Origin: Amycolatopsis camponoti
GTDB taxonomy: Bacteria; Actinomycetota; Actinomycetes; Mycobacteriales; Pseudonocardiaceae
Direction: 5' to 3'
DNA length: 64,000 bases
Assembly: GCF_902497555.1 (NCBI RefSeq)
Contig: NZ_CABVGP010000001.1
Coordinates: forward strand, 1,778,501-1,842,500
The translations under genes and the position numbers were made by a program. A model generated the notes under the pieces. That model was given only the letters and a program-made list of their open reading frames with translations, did no database searches and had not been told where the DNA came from. Below, one piece after another: positions 8,675 through 16,824 of the stretch. The number at the start of each line of letters is the position of its first letter. Positions within the stretch are counted from its first letter, which is position 1.

Positions 8675-9220
8675 GTGGCGAGGGCGCCGAAGATCCCGCC
8701 GGCCGAGCTTCCTCCCGAGGAGCGCTACAAGAAGGCCAAGGAGATCTGTTACGACCTCCTGGCCGTGCGCGCGCGGACTCAGGAGGAGCTCCGGCAGGCC
8801 TTGCGCCGCAAGGGGTTCGACGAGGAAACCAGCGAAACCCTGCTCGGCAAGCTCGACCGGGCAGGGTTGGTGAACGACGCGGAGTTCGCGGAGCTGTGGG
8901 TGAAGTCCCGGCACGAGACCCAGGGCTTGTCCCGCACCGCGCTGCTGGCCGAGCTGCGACGCAAGGGCGTCGACGACGAGGTCGCCGCGCAGGCGGCGGG
9001 CGAGGTCGACCGCGAGTCCGAAGAGCAGATGGCCAGGGAACTGGTCCGCAAGCGCCTCGGGTCGCTGGGCAACGTCGACGAGCAGACGGCGCTGCGGCGG
9101 CTGCTCGGCTTCCTGGCCCGCAAGGGCTACCCGCAGGGGCTGGCGTACACGGTCATCAAGGAGGAACTCCGCGAGTACGGCGCGGAGTCCACCCTTCTCG
9201 ACGACGCCTACATCGAGTGA
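8675..9220 (+). CDS. recX: RecX regulatory protein
   Basis: A 181-residue RecX, which binds RecA filaments and restrains recombinase and co-protease activity. The three-helix repeat units typical of RecX are visible, e.g. YDLLAVRARTQEELRQALRRKGF and ELVRKRLGSLG, and the ending ELREYGAES is characteristic. GTG 8675 is chosen because GAGGAG lies 8 nt upstream; the in-frame GTG at 8666 sits inside that ribosome site. It is 188 bp behind recA, with hairpins in between. Confidence 0.93.
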   Translation: MARAPKIPPAELPPEERYKKAKEICYDLLAVRARTQEELRQALRRKGFDEETSETLLGKLDRAGLVNDAEFAELWVKSRHETQGLSRTALLAELRRKGVDDEVAAQAAGEVDRESEEQMARELVRKRLGSLGNVDEQTALRRLLGFLARKGYPQGLAYTVIKEELREYGAESTLLDDAYIE

Positions 9221-9447
9221 CGGCGGCTGGTCCCGGCGCGGAGTGGACCGTCGCGCACTTCTCCCAGAGCAACGCGGAGGGCTCCGGGCAGGGTGACGTG
9301 GCGGCGTTGCTGCGCCGGGTCGCCGACACGCTCGACGAACTCGGTGACGTCCAAGTGCAAGACATCACCTTCGCCAGTGAGGTCACCGCGGGCGAAGACG
9401 CGCTGCGGATGACGGTGTACTACCACCGGGAGCCACGGCGCCGGTGA
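9217..9447 (+). CDS. Small conserved-looking protein coupled to recX
   Basis: A 76-residue protein whose GTG start overlaps the recX stop (GTGA), so it is very likely translated with recX. It is predicted soluble, with a helix at AALLRRVADTLDEL followed by a beta hairpin (VQVQDITFASEV ... LRMTVYYHR), a helix-strand-strand layout seen in many small actinobacterial proteins. I do not recognise a family. Position behind recX suggests, but does not show, a link to recombination control. Confidence 0.7.
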   Translation: MTAAGPGAEWTVAHFSQSNAEGSGQGDVAALLRRVADTLDELGDVQVQDITFASEVTAGEDALRMTVYYHREPRRR

Positions 9448-9478
9448 CGGCGCGCGGGCGGCGGGCCCGGTGCGCACG

Positions 9479-10732
9479 TCACGCCGAGACCGGCTCCCGG
9501 CCGGCCGGCACCCGGCGGTCCGAGCGGTGCTTGCGGACCACCAGCAACAGCACCGCGAGCAGCCCCATCACCACGCACGTGACCACCGCCGACAGCACCA
9601 GGAACTCGTTCAGCTGCCCGGCCGCCAGGTACGCGCCCAGTGCCACCGCCACCACGGCGCACACCGCTCGGTCCACAATGGATTCCATCGACAGGAGCGT
9701 CGCGCGGTAGCGGGAGTCCGGGATCGAGTCGTTCAGCAGCTGCTTCTGGACCGGGAACGAAATCCCCGTCGCCACCGCGAAGACGCACAACACCAGCACC
9801 GTCGGGAAGGAACCCACGAACACGACCGCGCCGAGGCAGAGGGCCATCACGATCGTCAGCGTGAACACCGATCCCACCGGGCCGATCGCGCGGCGGAGGC
9901 GGTGCGGGCGGGCCGCGCCCAGTGCCTCGAAGACCGTCATCGCGGCCAGCACCGCGCCGTACCAGTTCACCGACAGGGACTTCGACTCCAGGATCGGCTG
10001 GAACAGGTTGACCTGGCAGATGCGGACCAGCGTGAACATCGCGATGCCTTGGACCATCAACACCATCAGCCAGCGTGACGAGCGCAGCGCCGACAGCGCG
10101 CCGCCCACTCCGGCGAGCAGAGACGCCGTCTTGTCCCTGACGACGCGGCCGCCCGGGATCGCGGGAAGCTTCAGCGCGAACACGAGCGCGATACCCGCGT
10201 TGATCGCCGTCAGCCAGTACGGGGAAGGGAGGTTCCACGTCATCAGCAGGCCGATCACCGGCCAGTACACGATCTTGCCGATCAGGCTGTACGCGCGGCC
10301 GACCCCTTCGACGCGCAGGTAGTGCTCCCCGGCACCGGAAGCGTGCAGGTACTCGTACAGGTACGCGCTCTGCGCGCCGGACACCAGCGACCGCGCCAGT
10401 GCGATCAGGACGAAGTGCAGCAGGAACCCGGTGTACGAGCCCAGGAACACCGGCACCAGATTCGCCGCCACGAGCACGCCGGCGCCGGCCGCCAGCGACG
10501 TGCGGTAGTCGAACCGGTCGGCGATCATCCCGGTCGGGATCTCCAGCAGGCAGAACACGATGTAGTAGATGCTCTGGATGCCGAAGATCTCGCCGTCGGA
10601 CAAGCCGGCGAGCTTCTGGTACTGGTAGAAGATCGGCACCCACAGCAGCAGGCCGAAGAAGAACTGGAACCCGTAGGTCAGCCGGACGGTGCGGCGGACG
10701 GCGGGGTTCGCGGGCAGGCGAAGGCCCAGCAT
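9479..10732 (-). CDS. MFS transporter (putative efflux) in operon with the dikinase-like gene
   Basis: A 417-residue major facilitator protein with about 12 hydrophobic segments, starting with an FFFGLLLWVPIFYQYQ segment and holding the motif-A-like loop GMIADRFDYRTSL. It starts 19 bp after the stop of the upstream phosphohistidine/ATP-grasp gene, so the two are probably one operon. The branch resembles drug-efflux or metabolite-exporter MFS proteins more than sugar importers. The substrate is unknown; the pairing with a possible small-molecule or glucan phosphotransferase raises the idea of resistance or secretion but does not prove it. It converges on the small gene at 9217-9447. Confidence 0.82.
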   Translation of the reverse strand: MLGLRLPANPAVRRTVRLTYGFQFFFGLLLWVPIFYQYQKLAGLSDGEIFGIQSIYYIVFCLLEIPTGMIADRFDYRTSLAAGAGVLVAANLVPVFLGSYTGFLLHFVLIALARSLVSGAQSAYLYEYLHASGAGEHYLRVEGVGRAYSLIGKIVYWPVIGLLMTWNLPSPYWLTAINAGIALVFALKLPAIPGGRVVRDKTASLLAGVGGALSALRSSRWLMVLMVQGIAMFTLVRICQVNLFQPILESKSLSVNWYGAVLAAMTVFEALGAARPHRLRRAIGPVGSVFTLTIVMALCLGAVVFVGSFPTVLVLCVFAVATGISFPVQKQLLNDSIPDSRYRATLLSMESIVDRAVCAVVAVALGAYLAAGQLNEFLVLSAVVTCVVMGLLAVLLLVVRKHRSDRRVPAGREPVSA

Positions 10733-10751
10733 GGTCGTGTCTCCCGGAAGG

Positions 10752-12728
10752 TCAAACAGAATAAGGACGCAGCTGCACGAGGTGGAGGTGGTCGCCGTCG
10801 GCGAGCCACTCGACGTCCACCGGCGAGCCGAACGTGTAGTCGGGCGAGAAGTGGCCCTGCAGCAGGCGGCCGGCGATCGCGAGCCGCTGCAGCTGGTCGT
10901 GGGCCCGCGAGTCGAGGTCCGCCGTCGCGTCGCCGAGCGACACCGTGCGGCCGCCGCCCTCGACCGTCGAGTACAGGTACTGCATGGGCAGGGCCGAACC
11001 GTCGACGACGTCGGTCACGCGCGGCGACACGTTGACGTACACCGTGCGGAAGTCCGCGCGGTTCATCGGGTTCGTCGTCACCAGCACGCCGCCGAAGTCG
11101 GCCGTGACCTGCTCCTGGATCACCACGCCCATGTAGCACTCGTCGAGGGAGATCCCCGCCTGCCGCCGCAGCCGGACGCTGCGCACCGACACCAGCGAAG
11201 CCCAGACTTCCTTGACGCTGGCGAAGATCCGCTCGGCCGTGGTGACGTGGTTGAGCGACTCGTAGATCCCGGCGGCCGAGAACCCGGCCAGGTCTTCGGC
11301 GTTCGACGAGCTGCGCACGACGAACGTCCGCACGCCGGCCAGCTGCGACACCAGCGCGGAGTCGATCTCCCCGGCCAGCGCACCCGGCATCCGGGCCGAC
11401 CGGATCAGGCCCTGCAGCTCGACGCACAGCGGCTCGATCTCCCGCGCGTCCAACTCCAAGGCCATCTTCAGCTTGCCGATGGCCTGCTGGATCCGCGGTG
11501 ACGACTCCAGGAACCGCCGCTGCAGCGAGAACGGCAGTGCGATGCCGCGCGGCACGCGGACGTGGTCGTCGAGCAGCCGGCGGGCCGCGGCGGCCAGGTC
11601 GGGAACCGAGGCCCCGGCGGGGACGTCCAGCAGCCGGGCCAGGTACGGCAGCAGGTTCTCCCGCGGCGGCCGCGGCACCTGGTAGAAGCCGAGCAGGCGC
11701 TGCGAACCGTGCGCCAGCACGTGGTGCAGCTCGCCGAGGTTCGCCGCCTTGGTGCCGTAGCGGTAGCGGTCGGCCGCGCGCAGCCGGGCGAGGTTCACGA
11801 TCGGGCTGCGCTCGGACTCCGGCTCCTCCAGCGTGACGCGCTGGGCGTACCAGCTCGGCGGCGCCGCCGTGGCCGGCTCGGCGATCTCCCGCAGCGAGAG
11901 CGCTTGAGCGTCCACTGTGTACTCGACCCACTTGCCGTCGAGCTCGCGGCGCTCGACGTCGGCCAGCGCGCCGACCTGGACGGCGTTCGGGATCTGCCAG
12001 CCGGTGGCCAGGACGTTGGTGTGCGACAACGGCGTCGTGTGCCGGGCGTTGACGATGCCGGACAGCCGCGGGATGTCTTCGGGCACGCGGTCCATCACGA
12101 TGATGTCCGACCAGTCCAGCGTCGCGGCCCGGTACTCGGCCTCGGTGCGGAACGCGCGCAGCCGCCCGGTGGCCGTGCCGGGGTTCAGCGCGACGAACGG
12201 CGCCGTCGAGAACAGCTCGTGCGCGAACACCCGGGGCAGTTCGCTCGGCGGGATCTCCCGGACGATCCGTTCCTGCAGCTGGTTGGCCGGCTTGAACACC
12301 AGCGGCAGCGCGGGGTCGACGTACCGGGCGACGAAGGCGTGGAACTCGCGGATCAGCTCGGCCGGCATCGTGTCGACCTCGACCGTCTCCAGCGAAAGCA
12401 TCTGCGGGTGCCGGGCGAGGATGCCGAGCAGGAACCGGCGGTCCGGCGCGTGGTAGAAGTCCTGGTTGTAGGAGTCGATGTCCGCGCGCACCCGTTCTTC
12501 GGGGACGCCGAGGATCTCTTCCCCGATATAGATCGCGTGAAAGGAATGGCGCGCGTCGTTCAGGAAGTGGATGACCTCGTTTTCGCGGTCCACCACGACC
12601 TTGACGAAGGAATAGCCGCCGAGGGTGCCGCCCAGCTGGTGGAGGGCGGACAGGGAAAGCCGTTCGCCGATGAGGGCGGCGACGTTCTCGGGGGCAGGAC
12701 TGGGCGCGACCACATCGGTCAGGGACAA
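10752..12728 (-). CDS. Phosphohistidine-swivel + ATP-grasp protein (PEP synthase/GWD-like, permuted order)
   Basis: A 658-residue protein with two recognisable halves. Around residue 236 is the mobile phosphohistidine motif TPLSHTNVLA; from about 320 to the end is a PPDK_N-type ATP-grasp domain (TKAANLGEL, RTFVVRSSSNAEDLAGFSAAG, VVIQEQV). PEP synthase has the ATP-grasp first and the His domain after it, with a TIM barrel at the end; here the His domain precedes the ATP-grasp and there is no barrel. The order His-then-ATP-grasp is that of glucan, water dikinases. The N-terminal ~200 residues are not recognised. The start is TTG 12728, preceded by GAGGAG at 5-nt spacing, itself locked in a perfect hairpin. 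Substrate unknown. Confidence 0.75.
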   Translation of the reverse strand: MSLTDVVAPSPAPENVAALIGERLSLSALHQLGGTLGGYSFVKVVVDRENEVIHFLNDARHSFHAIYIGEEILGVPEERVRADIDSYNQDFYHAPDRRFLLGILARHPQMLSLETVEVDTMPAELIREFHAFVARYVDPALPLVFKPANQLQERIVREIPPSELPRVFAHELFSTAPFVALNPGTATGRLRAFRTEAEYRAATLDWSDIIVMDRVPEDIPRLSGIVNARHTTPLSHTNVLATGWQIPNAVQVGALADVERRELDGKWVEYTVDAQALSLREIAEPATAAPPSWYAQRVTLEEPESERSPIVNLARLRAADRYRYGTKAANLGELHHVLAHGSQRLLGFYQVPRPPRENLLPYLARLLDVPAGASVPDLAAAARRLLDDHVRVPRGIALPFSLQRRFLESSPRIQQAIGKLKMALELDAREIEPLCVELQGLIRSARMPGALAGEIDSALVSQLAGVRTFVVRSSSNAEDLAGFSAAGIYESLNHVTTAERIFASVKEVWASLVSVRSVRLRRQAGISLDECYMGVVIQEQVTADFGGVLVTTNPMNRADFRTVYVNVSPRVTDVVDGSALPMQYLYSTVEGGGRTVSLGDATADLDSRAHDQLQRLAIAGRLLQGHFSPDYTFGSPVDVEWLADGDHLHLVQLRPYSV

Positions 12729-12733
12729 CGGAT

Positions 12734-12757
12734 CTCCTCGCTCGAAACAGCGAGGAG
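12734..12757 (-). promoter_or_regulatory. Perfect hairpin covering the ribosome binding site of the dikinase-like gene
   Basis: In the minus-strand mRNA, CTCCTCGCT (9 nt), a 6-nt loop, and AGCGAGGAG form a perfect stem; the 3' arm contains the Shine-Dalgarno GAGGAG that serves the TTG start at 12728. A further 11-bp palindrome GGTGAATCACC (12772-12782) lies just upstream in the probable promoter. The structure would hold translation off unless opened. Confidence 0.65.
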
Positions 12758-12850
12758 GAACGATAACAGGGGGTGAATCACCGACCGTGGCGCAAATGCC
12801 CCGCTCACTGGCACAAATGGGCCAACGCATGACCGCCGCCACACCCGTTA

Positions 12851-12884
12851 GGAGCACCGTTCCAGCGCTTGGGAACGGTGCTCC
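12851..12884 (-). terminator. Terminator-like hairpin behind eda
   Basis: GGAGCACCGTTCC and GGAACGGTGCTCC are perfect 13-nt arms around an 8-nt loop, 57 bp downstream of the eda stop on the minus strand. There is no T-tract, common for actinobacterial terminators. It also separates the edd-eda operon from the dikinase promoter region. Confidence 0.7.
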
Positions 12885-12941
12885 CGGAATCCGGACGCCG
12901 ATTCCGCCGTTCGGGTCCGTAATTCCGTGGGGTGATCTCGG

Positions 12942-13547
12942 CTACAGCTTCGCGGCTTCGGCGGCCAGTTTCTCGATCGTCGCGAAATCGAGCGAGGACG
13001 TCAGCCACGAGCCGCCGATGCAGCCGACGTTCGCCAGCGCCAGGTAAGAAGGCGCCGACGGCACCGTGATGCCGCCCGTCGGGCAGAATTTCAGGGACGG
13101 CAACGGGCCCGCGATCGACTTCAGGAACGCGACCCCGCCGGACGCCTCCGCCGGGAAGAACTTCAGCGCCGTCAGCCCGCGTTCGGCCAGCCGCATCGCC
13201 TCCGACACGGTGCTCGCGCCGGGCAGGAACGGCAGCCCGGTCTCGAAGCACGCGTCGACGACCGCGTCGGTGCAGCCCGGCGTCACGAGGAACTTCGCCC
13301 CCGCGTCCGCCGCCTGCTTCGCGTGGTCCGCCGCGGTGACGGTGCCGGCGCCGACGACGATGTCCGGCACCTCGCTGGCGACGCGTTCGATCGCCGACAA
13401 CGCGGCCGCAGTGCGCAGGGTCAGCTCGATGACCCCGATCCCGCCGGCGAGCAGGGCCCGGGCGACCGGCACCGCGTCTTCGGCGTCGTCGATCACCACG
13501 ACGGGCATCACGGGGGACAGCTCGAGCAGGTCCTGACCGGTGGTCAC
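12942..13547 (-). CDS. eda: KDPG/KHG aldolase
   Basis: A 201-residue class I aldolase that splits 2-keto-3-deoxy-6-phosphogluconate into pyruvate and glyceraldehyde 3-phosphate, the second Entner-Doudoroff step. The catalytic glutamate lies in VIELTLRT, the Schiff-base lysine in LKFFPAEA, and the phosphate loop in CPTGGI. The GTG start at 13547 overlaps the edd stop by four bases, so edd and eda are translationally coupled. Confidence 0.95.
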   Translation of the reverse strand: MTTGQDLLELSPVMPVVVIDDAEDAVPVARALLAGGIGVIELTLRTAAALSAIERVASEVPDIVVGAGTVTAADHAKQAADAGAKFLVTPGCTDAVVDACFETGLPFLPGASTVSEAMRLAERGLTALKFFPAEASGGVAFLKSIAGPLPSLKFCPTGGITVPSAPSYLALANVGCIGGSWLTSSLDFATIEKLAAEAAKL

Positions 13548-15430
13548 TGACCGACCTCCTGGATTGTGAAAGCGGGCGTTCCGAAGTGCTCCGGCGTCAA
13601 GCCGCCGAACACGGAAGCGCCCTGGTCAGCGGGGCCGACGGCACGGCGCAACGCGGCGAACAGCTCTCGGCCGGTGCCGGTCCAGGATGCTTCGGACGGC
13701 GGTCCGTCCACAAGCTCACGGCGGGCGAGTTCTTCGTCACCGACCAGCACGTCGAGCGAGCCCGAAGACGCGTCGAGCCGGATGACGTCGCCGTCCGCGA
13801 CGCGGGCGATCGGGCCGCCCACCGCGGCTTCCGGCGTCACCTGGATGGCGGCCGGGATCTTGCCCGACGCGCCCGACATCCGGCCGTCGGTGAGCAACGC
13901 CACCGCGTGCCCGCGGTCCATCAGCACGCCCAGCGCCGGGGTGAGGCCGTGCAGCTCCGGCATGCCGTTGGCCTGCGGGCCCTGCTGCCGGATCACCACG
14001 ACGACGTCGCGGTCGAGCTCGCCGGCCTGGAACGCGGCCGTGAACGCCTCCTGGGTGGTGAACACCCGCGCCGGCGCCTGGACGACCCGGTGCTCGGGCG
14101 CCACCGCGGACACCTTGACCACCGCGCGGCCGAGGTTGCCCTCGACCATCCGCAGCCCGCCGTCCGCGGCGAAGGGGCGCCACGCCGGGCGCAGCACCTC
14201 TTCGTCGAGGCTGCGGGTGGGCACGTCGCGCCAGACGAGCTCGCCGTCGGACAGGATCGGCTCGGCCCGGTAGCGGTGCAGCCCGAACCCGGCCACCGTG
14301 TGGACGTCTTCGTGCAGGAATCCGGCGTCGAGCAGCGTGCCGACCAGGAACTGGAGGCCGCCGGCGGCGTGGAAGTGGTTGATGTCGGCGCTGCCGTTCG
14401 GGTAGACCCGCGCCAGCAGCGGCACGACGGCCGAGAGGTCGGAGAAGTCGTCCCACGTCAGCTGAATGCCCGCGGCCGCGGCGATCGCGACCAGGTGCAT
14501 CGTGTGGTTGGTCGACCCGCCCGTGGCGAGCAGCGCGATGACGCCGTTGACGAACGCCTTCTCGTCGAGGATCCGCGAGACCGGCGTGTACTCCTCGCCG
14601 CGCGAGATCGCGACGACCCGGCGCCCGGCTTCCTCGGTCAGCGCCTGACGCAACGCCGAACCGGGCTGGACGAAGCTGGCGCCCGGCAGGTGCAGGCCCA
14701 TCACCTCGACGACCATCTGGTTGGAGTTGGCCGTGCCGTAGAAGGTGCAGGTGCCGGCCGAGTGGTACGACGCCGCTTCGGCGTCGAGCAGGTCTTCGCG
14801 CGTCGCGAGGCCCTCGGCGTACAGCTGCCGGACGCGCGCCTTCTCCTTGTTCGGCAGCCCGGAGTTCATCGGCCCGGCCGGGACCAGCACGGCCGGCAGG
14901 TGCCCGAACGACAGAGCACCGATCAGCAGGCCGGGCACGATCTTGTCGCAGACGCCCAGCAGCAGGGCCGCGTCGAACATGTCGTGCGAGAGCGCGATCG
15001 CCGTCGACATCGCGATGACCTCGCGGCTGAACAGGGACAGCTCCATGCCCGCGCGGCCCTGGGTGATGCCGTCGCACATGGCCGGGACGCCGCCGGCGAA
15101 CTGGGCGACACCCCCGGCGGAGCGCACGGACTTCTTCAGCCAGGCCGGGTACTCCTGCATCGGCTGGTGAGCCGAGAGCAGGTCGTTGTAGGACGAGACG
15201 ATCGCGACGCCGGGAGCGCGCGCGGCTCGCAGCGCCTCCTTGTCGACGCCGTCCATGGCCGCGAAGCCGTGGGCGAGGTTGCTGCACGCGAGGCCGCGGC
15301 GGACCGGGCCTTCGGCGTGCGCGGCGGCCATGCGGTCGAGGTACGCGGTGCGCGTCGCGGCACTGCGCGCGGTGATGCGGGCGGTGACTTCGGCGACGGT
15401 CGGGTGCAGCGGGGTGGGAGTGGGGCTCAT
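13544..15430 (-). CDS. edd: 6-phosphogluconate dehydratase
   Basis: A 628-residue IlvD/Edd-family iron-sulfur dehydratase, of the length of true Edd rather than IlvD (~560). It converts 6-phosphogluconate to KDPG. Seen are the cluster cysteine regions ([47 protein letters not shown]) and the C-terminal [21 protein letters not shown] ribosome site is 7 nt before the ATG at 15430. The upstream gap to the divergent sdh cluster holds the promoters. Confidence 0.95.
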   Translation of the reverse strand: MSPTPTPLHPTVAEVTARITARSAATRTAYLDRMAAAHAEGPVRRGLACSNLAHGFAAMDGVDKEALRAARAPGVAIVSSYNDLLSAHQPMQEYPAWLKKSVRSAGGVAQFAGGVPAMCDGITQGRAGMELSLFSREVIAMSTAIALSHDMFDAALLLGVCDKIVPGLLIGALSFGHLPAVLVPAGPMNSGLPNKEKARVRQLYAEGLATREDLLDAEAASYHSAGTCTFYGTANSNQMVVEVMGLHLPGASFVQPGSALRQALTEEAGRRVVAISRGEEYTPVSRILDEKAFVNGVIALLATGGSTNHTMHLVAIAAAAGIQLTWDDFSDLSAVVPLLARVYPNGSADINHFHAAGGLQFLVGTLLDAGFLHEDVHTVAGFGLHRYRAEPILSDGELVWRDVPTRSLDEEVLRPAWRPFAADGGLRMVEGNLGRAVVKVSAVAPEHRVVQAPARVFTTQEAFTAAFQAGELDRDVVVVIRQQGPQANGMPELHGLTPALGVLMDRGHAVALLTDGRMSGASGKIPAAIQVTPEAAVGGPIARVADGDVIRLDASSGSLDVLVGDEELARRELVDGPPSEASWTGTGRELFAALRRAVGPADQGASVFGGLTPEHFGTPAFTIQEVGQ

Positions 15431-15664
15431 GTCCGGCTCCGGATCACTGGTGTGTGGTGGTCCGCGGGACGGCAGCGCTGACGCCTCAGGGTCGTGACAC
15501 TGGCCACACTACCTCGGGAAAACGCCGAATCAAAATCGATTCAGAAGATCGACCCGCGTGACCCCGATCACCCTCGGAACCGTTAGTGTGCTAGTTGTCA
15601 CACTGCACGACGCGTGGCACAGCCGTAGCCGGTTCCCTGCCAGCCCCACCACACGGGAGGCATG
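15431..15664. promoter_or_regulatory. Divergent edd / sdh control region
   Basis: No gene is seen in this 234-bp gap. It contains an inverted repeat AGTGTG-N8-CACACT at 15585-15604 overlapping a -10-like TAGTGT (15584-15589) for the sdh side, and a smaller GAATC-N6-GATTC repeat at 15527-15542 nearer edd. GGGAGG at 15655-15660 is the ribosome site of the first plus-strand gene. Promoter assignment is inferred. Confidence 0.4.
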
Positions 15665-15952
15665 ATGTCCACCTCCGAGATCGCCGAGCTGCGGCGAACC
15701 ATCGGCCAGCTCCGGCAGTGCGTCGGCGCACTGCGCTCTCGTTACGGCGACGCTTCGGCGGTCCGCCGGCTCGCCAACGACGTGGAGCGCCTCGACATCG
15801 ACACCGCGGACCTCGACGGCACGCCGCTGGCGGTGCCGGCGCAGGCGAAGGCCGCCGAGCGCGTCCCGGTGCCCGACACCCCCTACGACCCGGCGCTCTG
15901 GCACGGCGCCGATGACGAAGGCGTCGGCGGCTACAAGCGCGACCAGCGGTGA
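15665..15952 (+). CDS. Small conserved protein of the Sdh1 cluster (Rv0250c-like)
   Basis: A 95-residue soluble protein: a charged helix (EIAELRRTIGQLRQCVGALR) then an acidic, proline-rich tail ending GGYKRDQR. It is the first gene of the succinate dehydrogenase cluster, and its size and position match the uncharacterised Rv0250c that precedes the Sdh1 genes in M. tuberculosis. Two ATGs stand in tandem (15662, 15665); the second has the better distance to GGGAGG. Its stop overlaps the GTG of the membrane anchor gene. Function unknown; a maturation or assembly role is only a guess. Confidence 0.75.
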   Translation: MSTSEIAELRRTIGQLRQCVGALRSRYGDASAVRRLANDVERLDIDTADLDGTPLAVPAQAKAAERVPVPDTPYDPALWHGADDEGVGGYKRDQR

Positions 15953-16773
15953 GCGCTCCGGCTGACAACGGCGTCGGCACCGGCGTCCGGTCCCCGAAGC
16001 GGGCCCGGATCGCCGAGCGCACCCTCCGCACGGACCGGTGGTGGCTCCAGCCGCTGCTGACCGTGCTCGGACTGTCGGCGTTCATCATCTACGCGACGGT
16101 CCGGTCGTTCGTGCGCACCGCGTACTGGGTGCCCGACTACCACTACCTGACGCCGTTCTACTCTCCCTGCCTGTCCACGTCGTGCGTCGAGGGCTCGAGC
16201 CACTTCGGCCACTGGTTCGGCGACCTGCCGGGGTTCATCCCGCTCGGCTTCGTCGTGCTGCCGTTCCTGCTCGGGTTCCGCCTGACCTGTTACTACTACC
16301 GCAAGGCCTACTACCGGGCGGTGTGGTTCTCCCCGCCCGCGTGCGCCGTCGCGGAACCGAAGGCGAAGTACACCGGCGAGACGCGCCTGCCGCTGATCAT
16401 CCAGAACGTCCACCGCTACTTCTTCTACGTCGCGCTGGTCGTTTCGCTGATCAACACCTACGACGCGATCACCGCGTTCCACGGGAAGACCGGCGGCTTC
16501 GGCTTCGGGCTGGGCAACATCGTCCTGCTCGCCAACGTCATCCTGCTCTGGGCCTACACGCTTTCCTGCCACTCGTGCCGGCACGTCACCGGGGGCAGGC
16601 TGAAGCACTTCTCCAAGCACCCGGTGCGGTACTGGATCTGGACCCAGGTGACGAAGCTCAACACCCGCCACATGGCGCTGGCCTGGACGACGCTCGGCAC
16701 GCTGGTGCTGACCGACTTCTACGTCATGCTCGTGGCCAGCGGGGCGATCTCGGACCTGAGATTCGTGAACTAG
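15949..16773 (+). CDS. Succinate dehydrogenase membrane anchor (Sdh1 type)
   Basis: A 274-residue integral membrane protein with about five hydrophobic segments (e.g. LLTVLGLSAFIIYATVRSF, IPLGFVVLPFLLGFRL, NIVLLANVILLWAYTLSC). Histidines in NVHRYFF and CHSCRHV could bind haem or quinone. One long anchor in place of separate SdhC and SdhD is the arrangement of mycobacterial Sdh1 (Rv0249c, 273 residues). GTG 15949 overlaps the stop of the preceding small gene. It anchors SdhA/SdhB to the membrane and passes electrons to menaquinone. Confidence 0.88.
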   Translation: MSAPADNGVGTGVRSPKRARIAERTLRTDRWWLQPLLTVLGLSAFIIYATVRSFVRTAYWVPDYHYLTPFYSPCLSTSCVEGSSHFGHWFGDLPGFIPLGFVVLPFLLGFRLTCYYYRKAYYRAVWFSPPACAVAEPKAKYTGETRLPLIIQNVHRYFFYVALVVSLINTYDAITAFHGKTGGFGFGLGNIVLLANVILLWAYTLSCHSCRHVTGGRLKHFSKHPVRYWIWTQVTKLNTRHMALAWTTLGTLVLTDFYVMLVASGAISDLRFVN

Positions 16774-16824
16774 CCTCCGCCCTTCCCGACAACGACGTCC
16801 CCATTTCCGAGGTGGAATTCCTAC

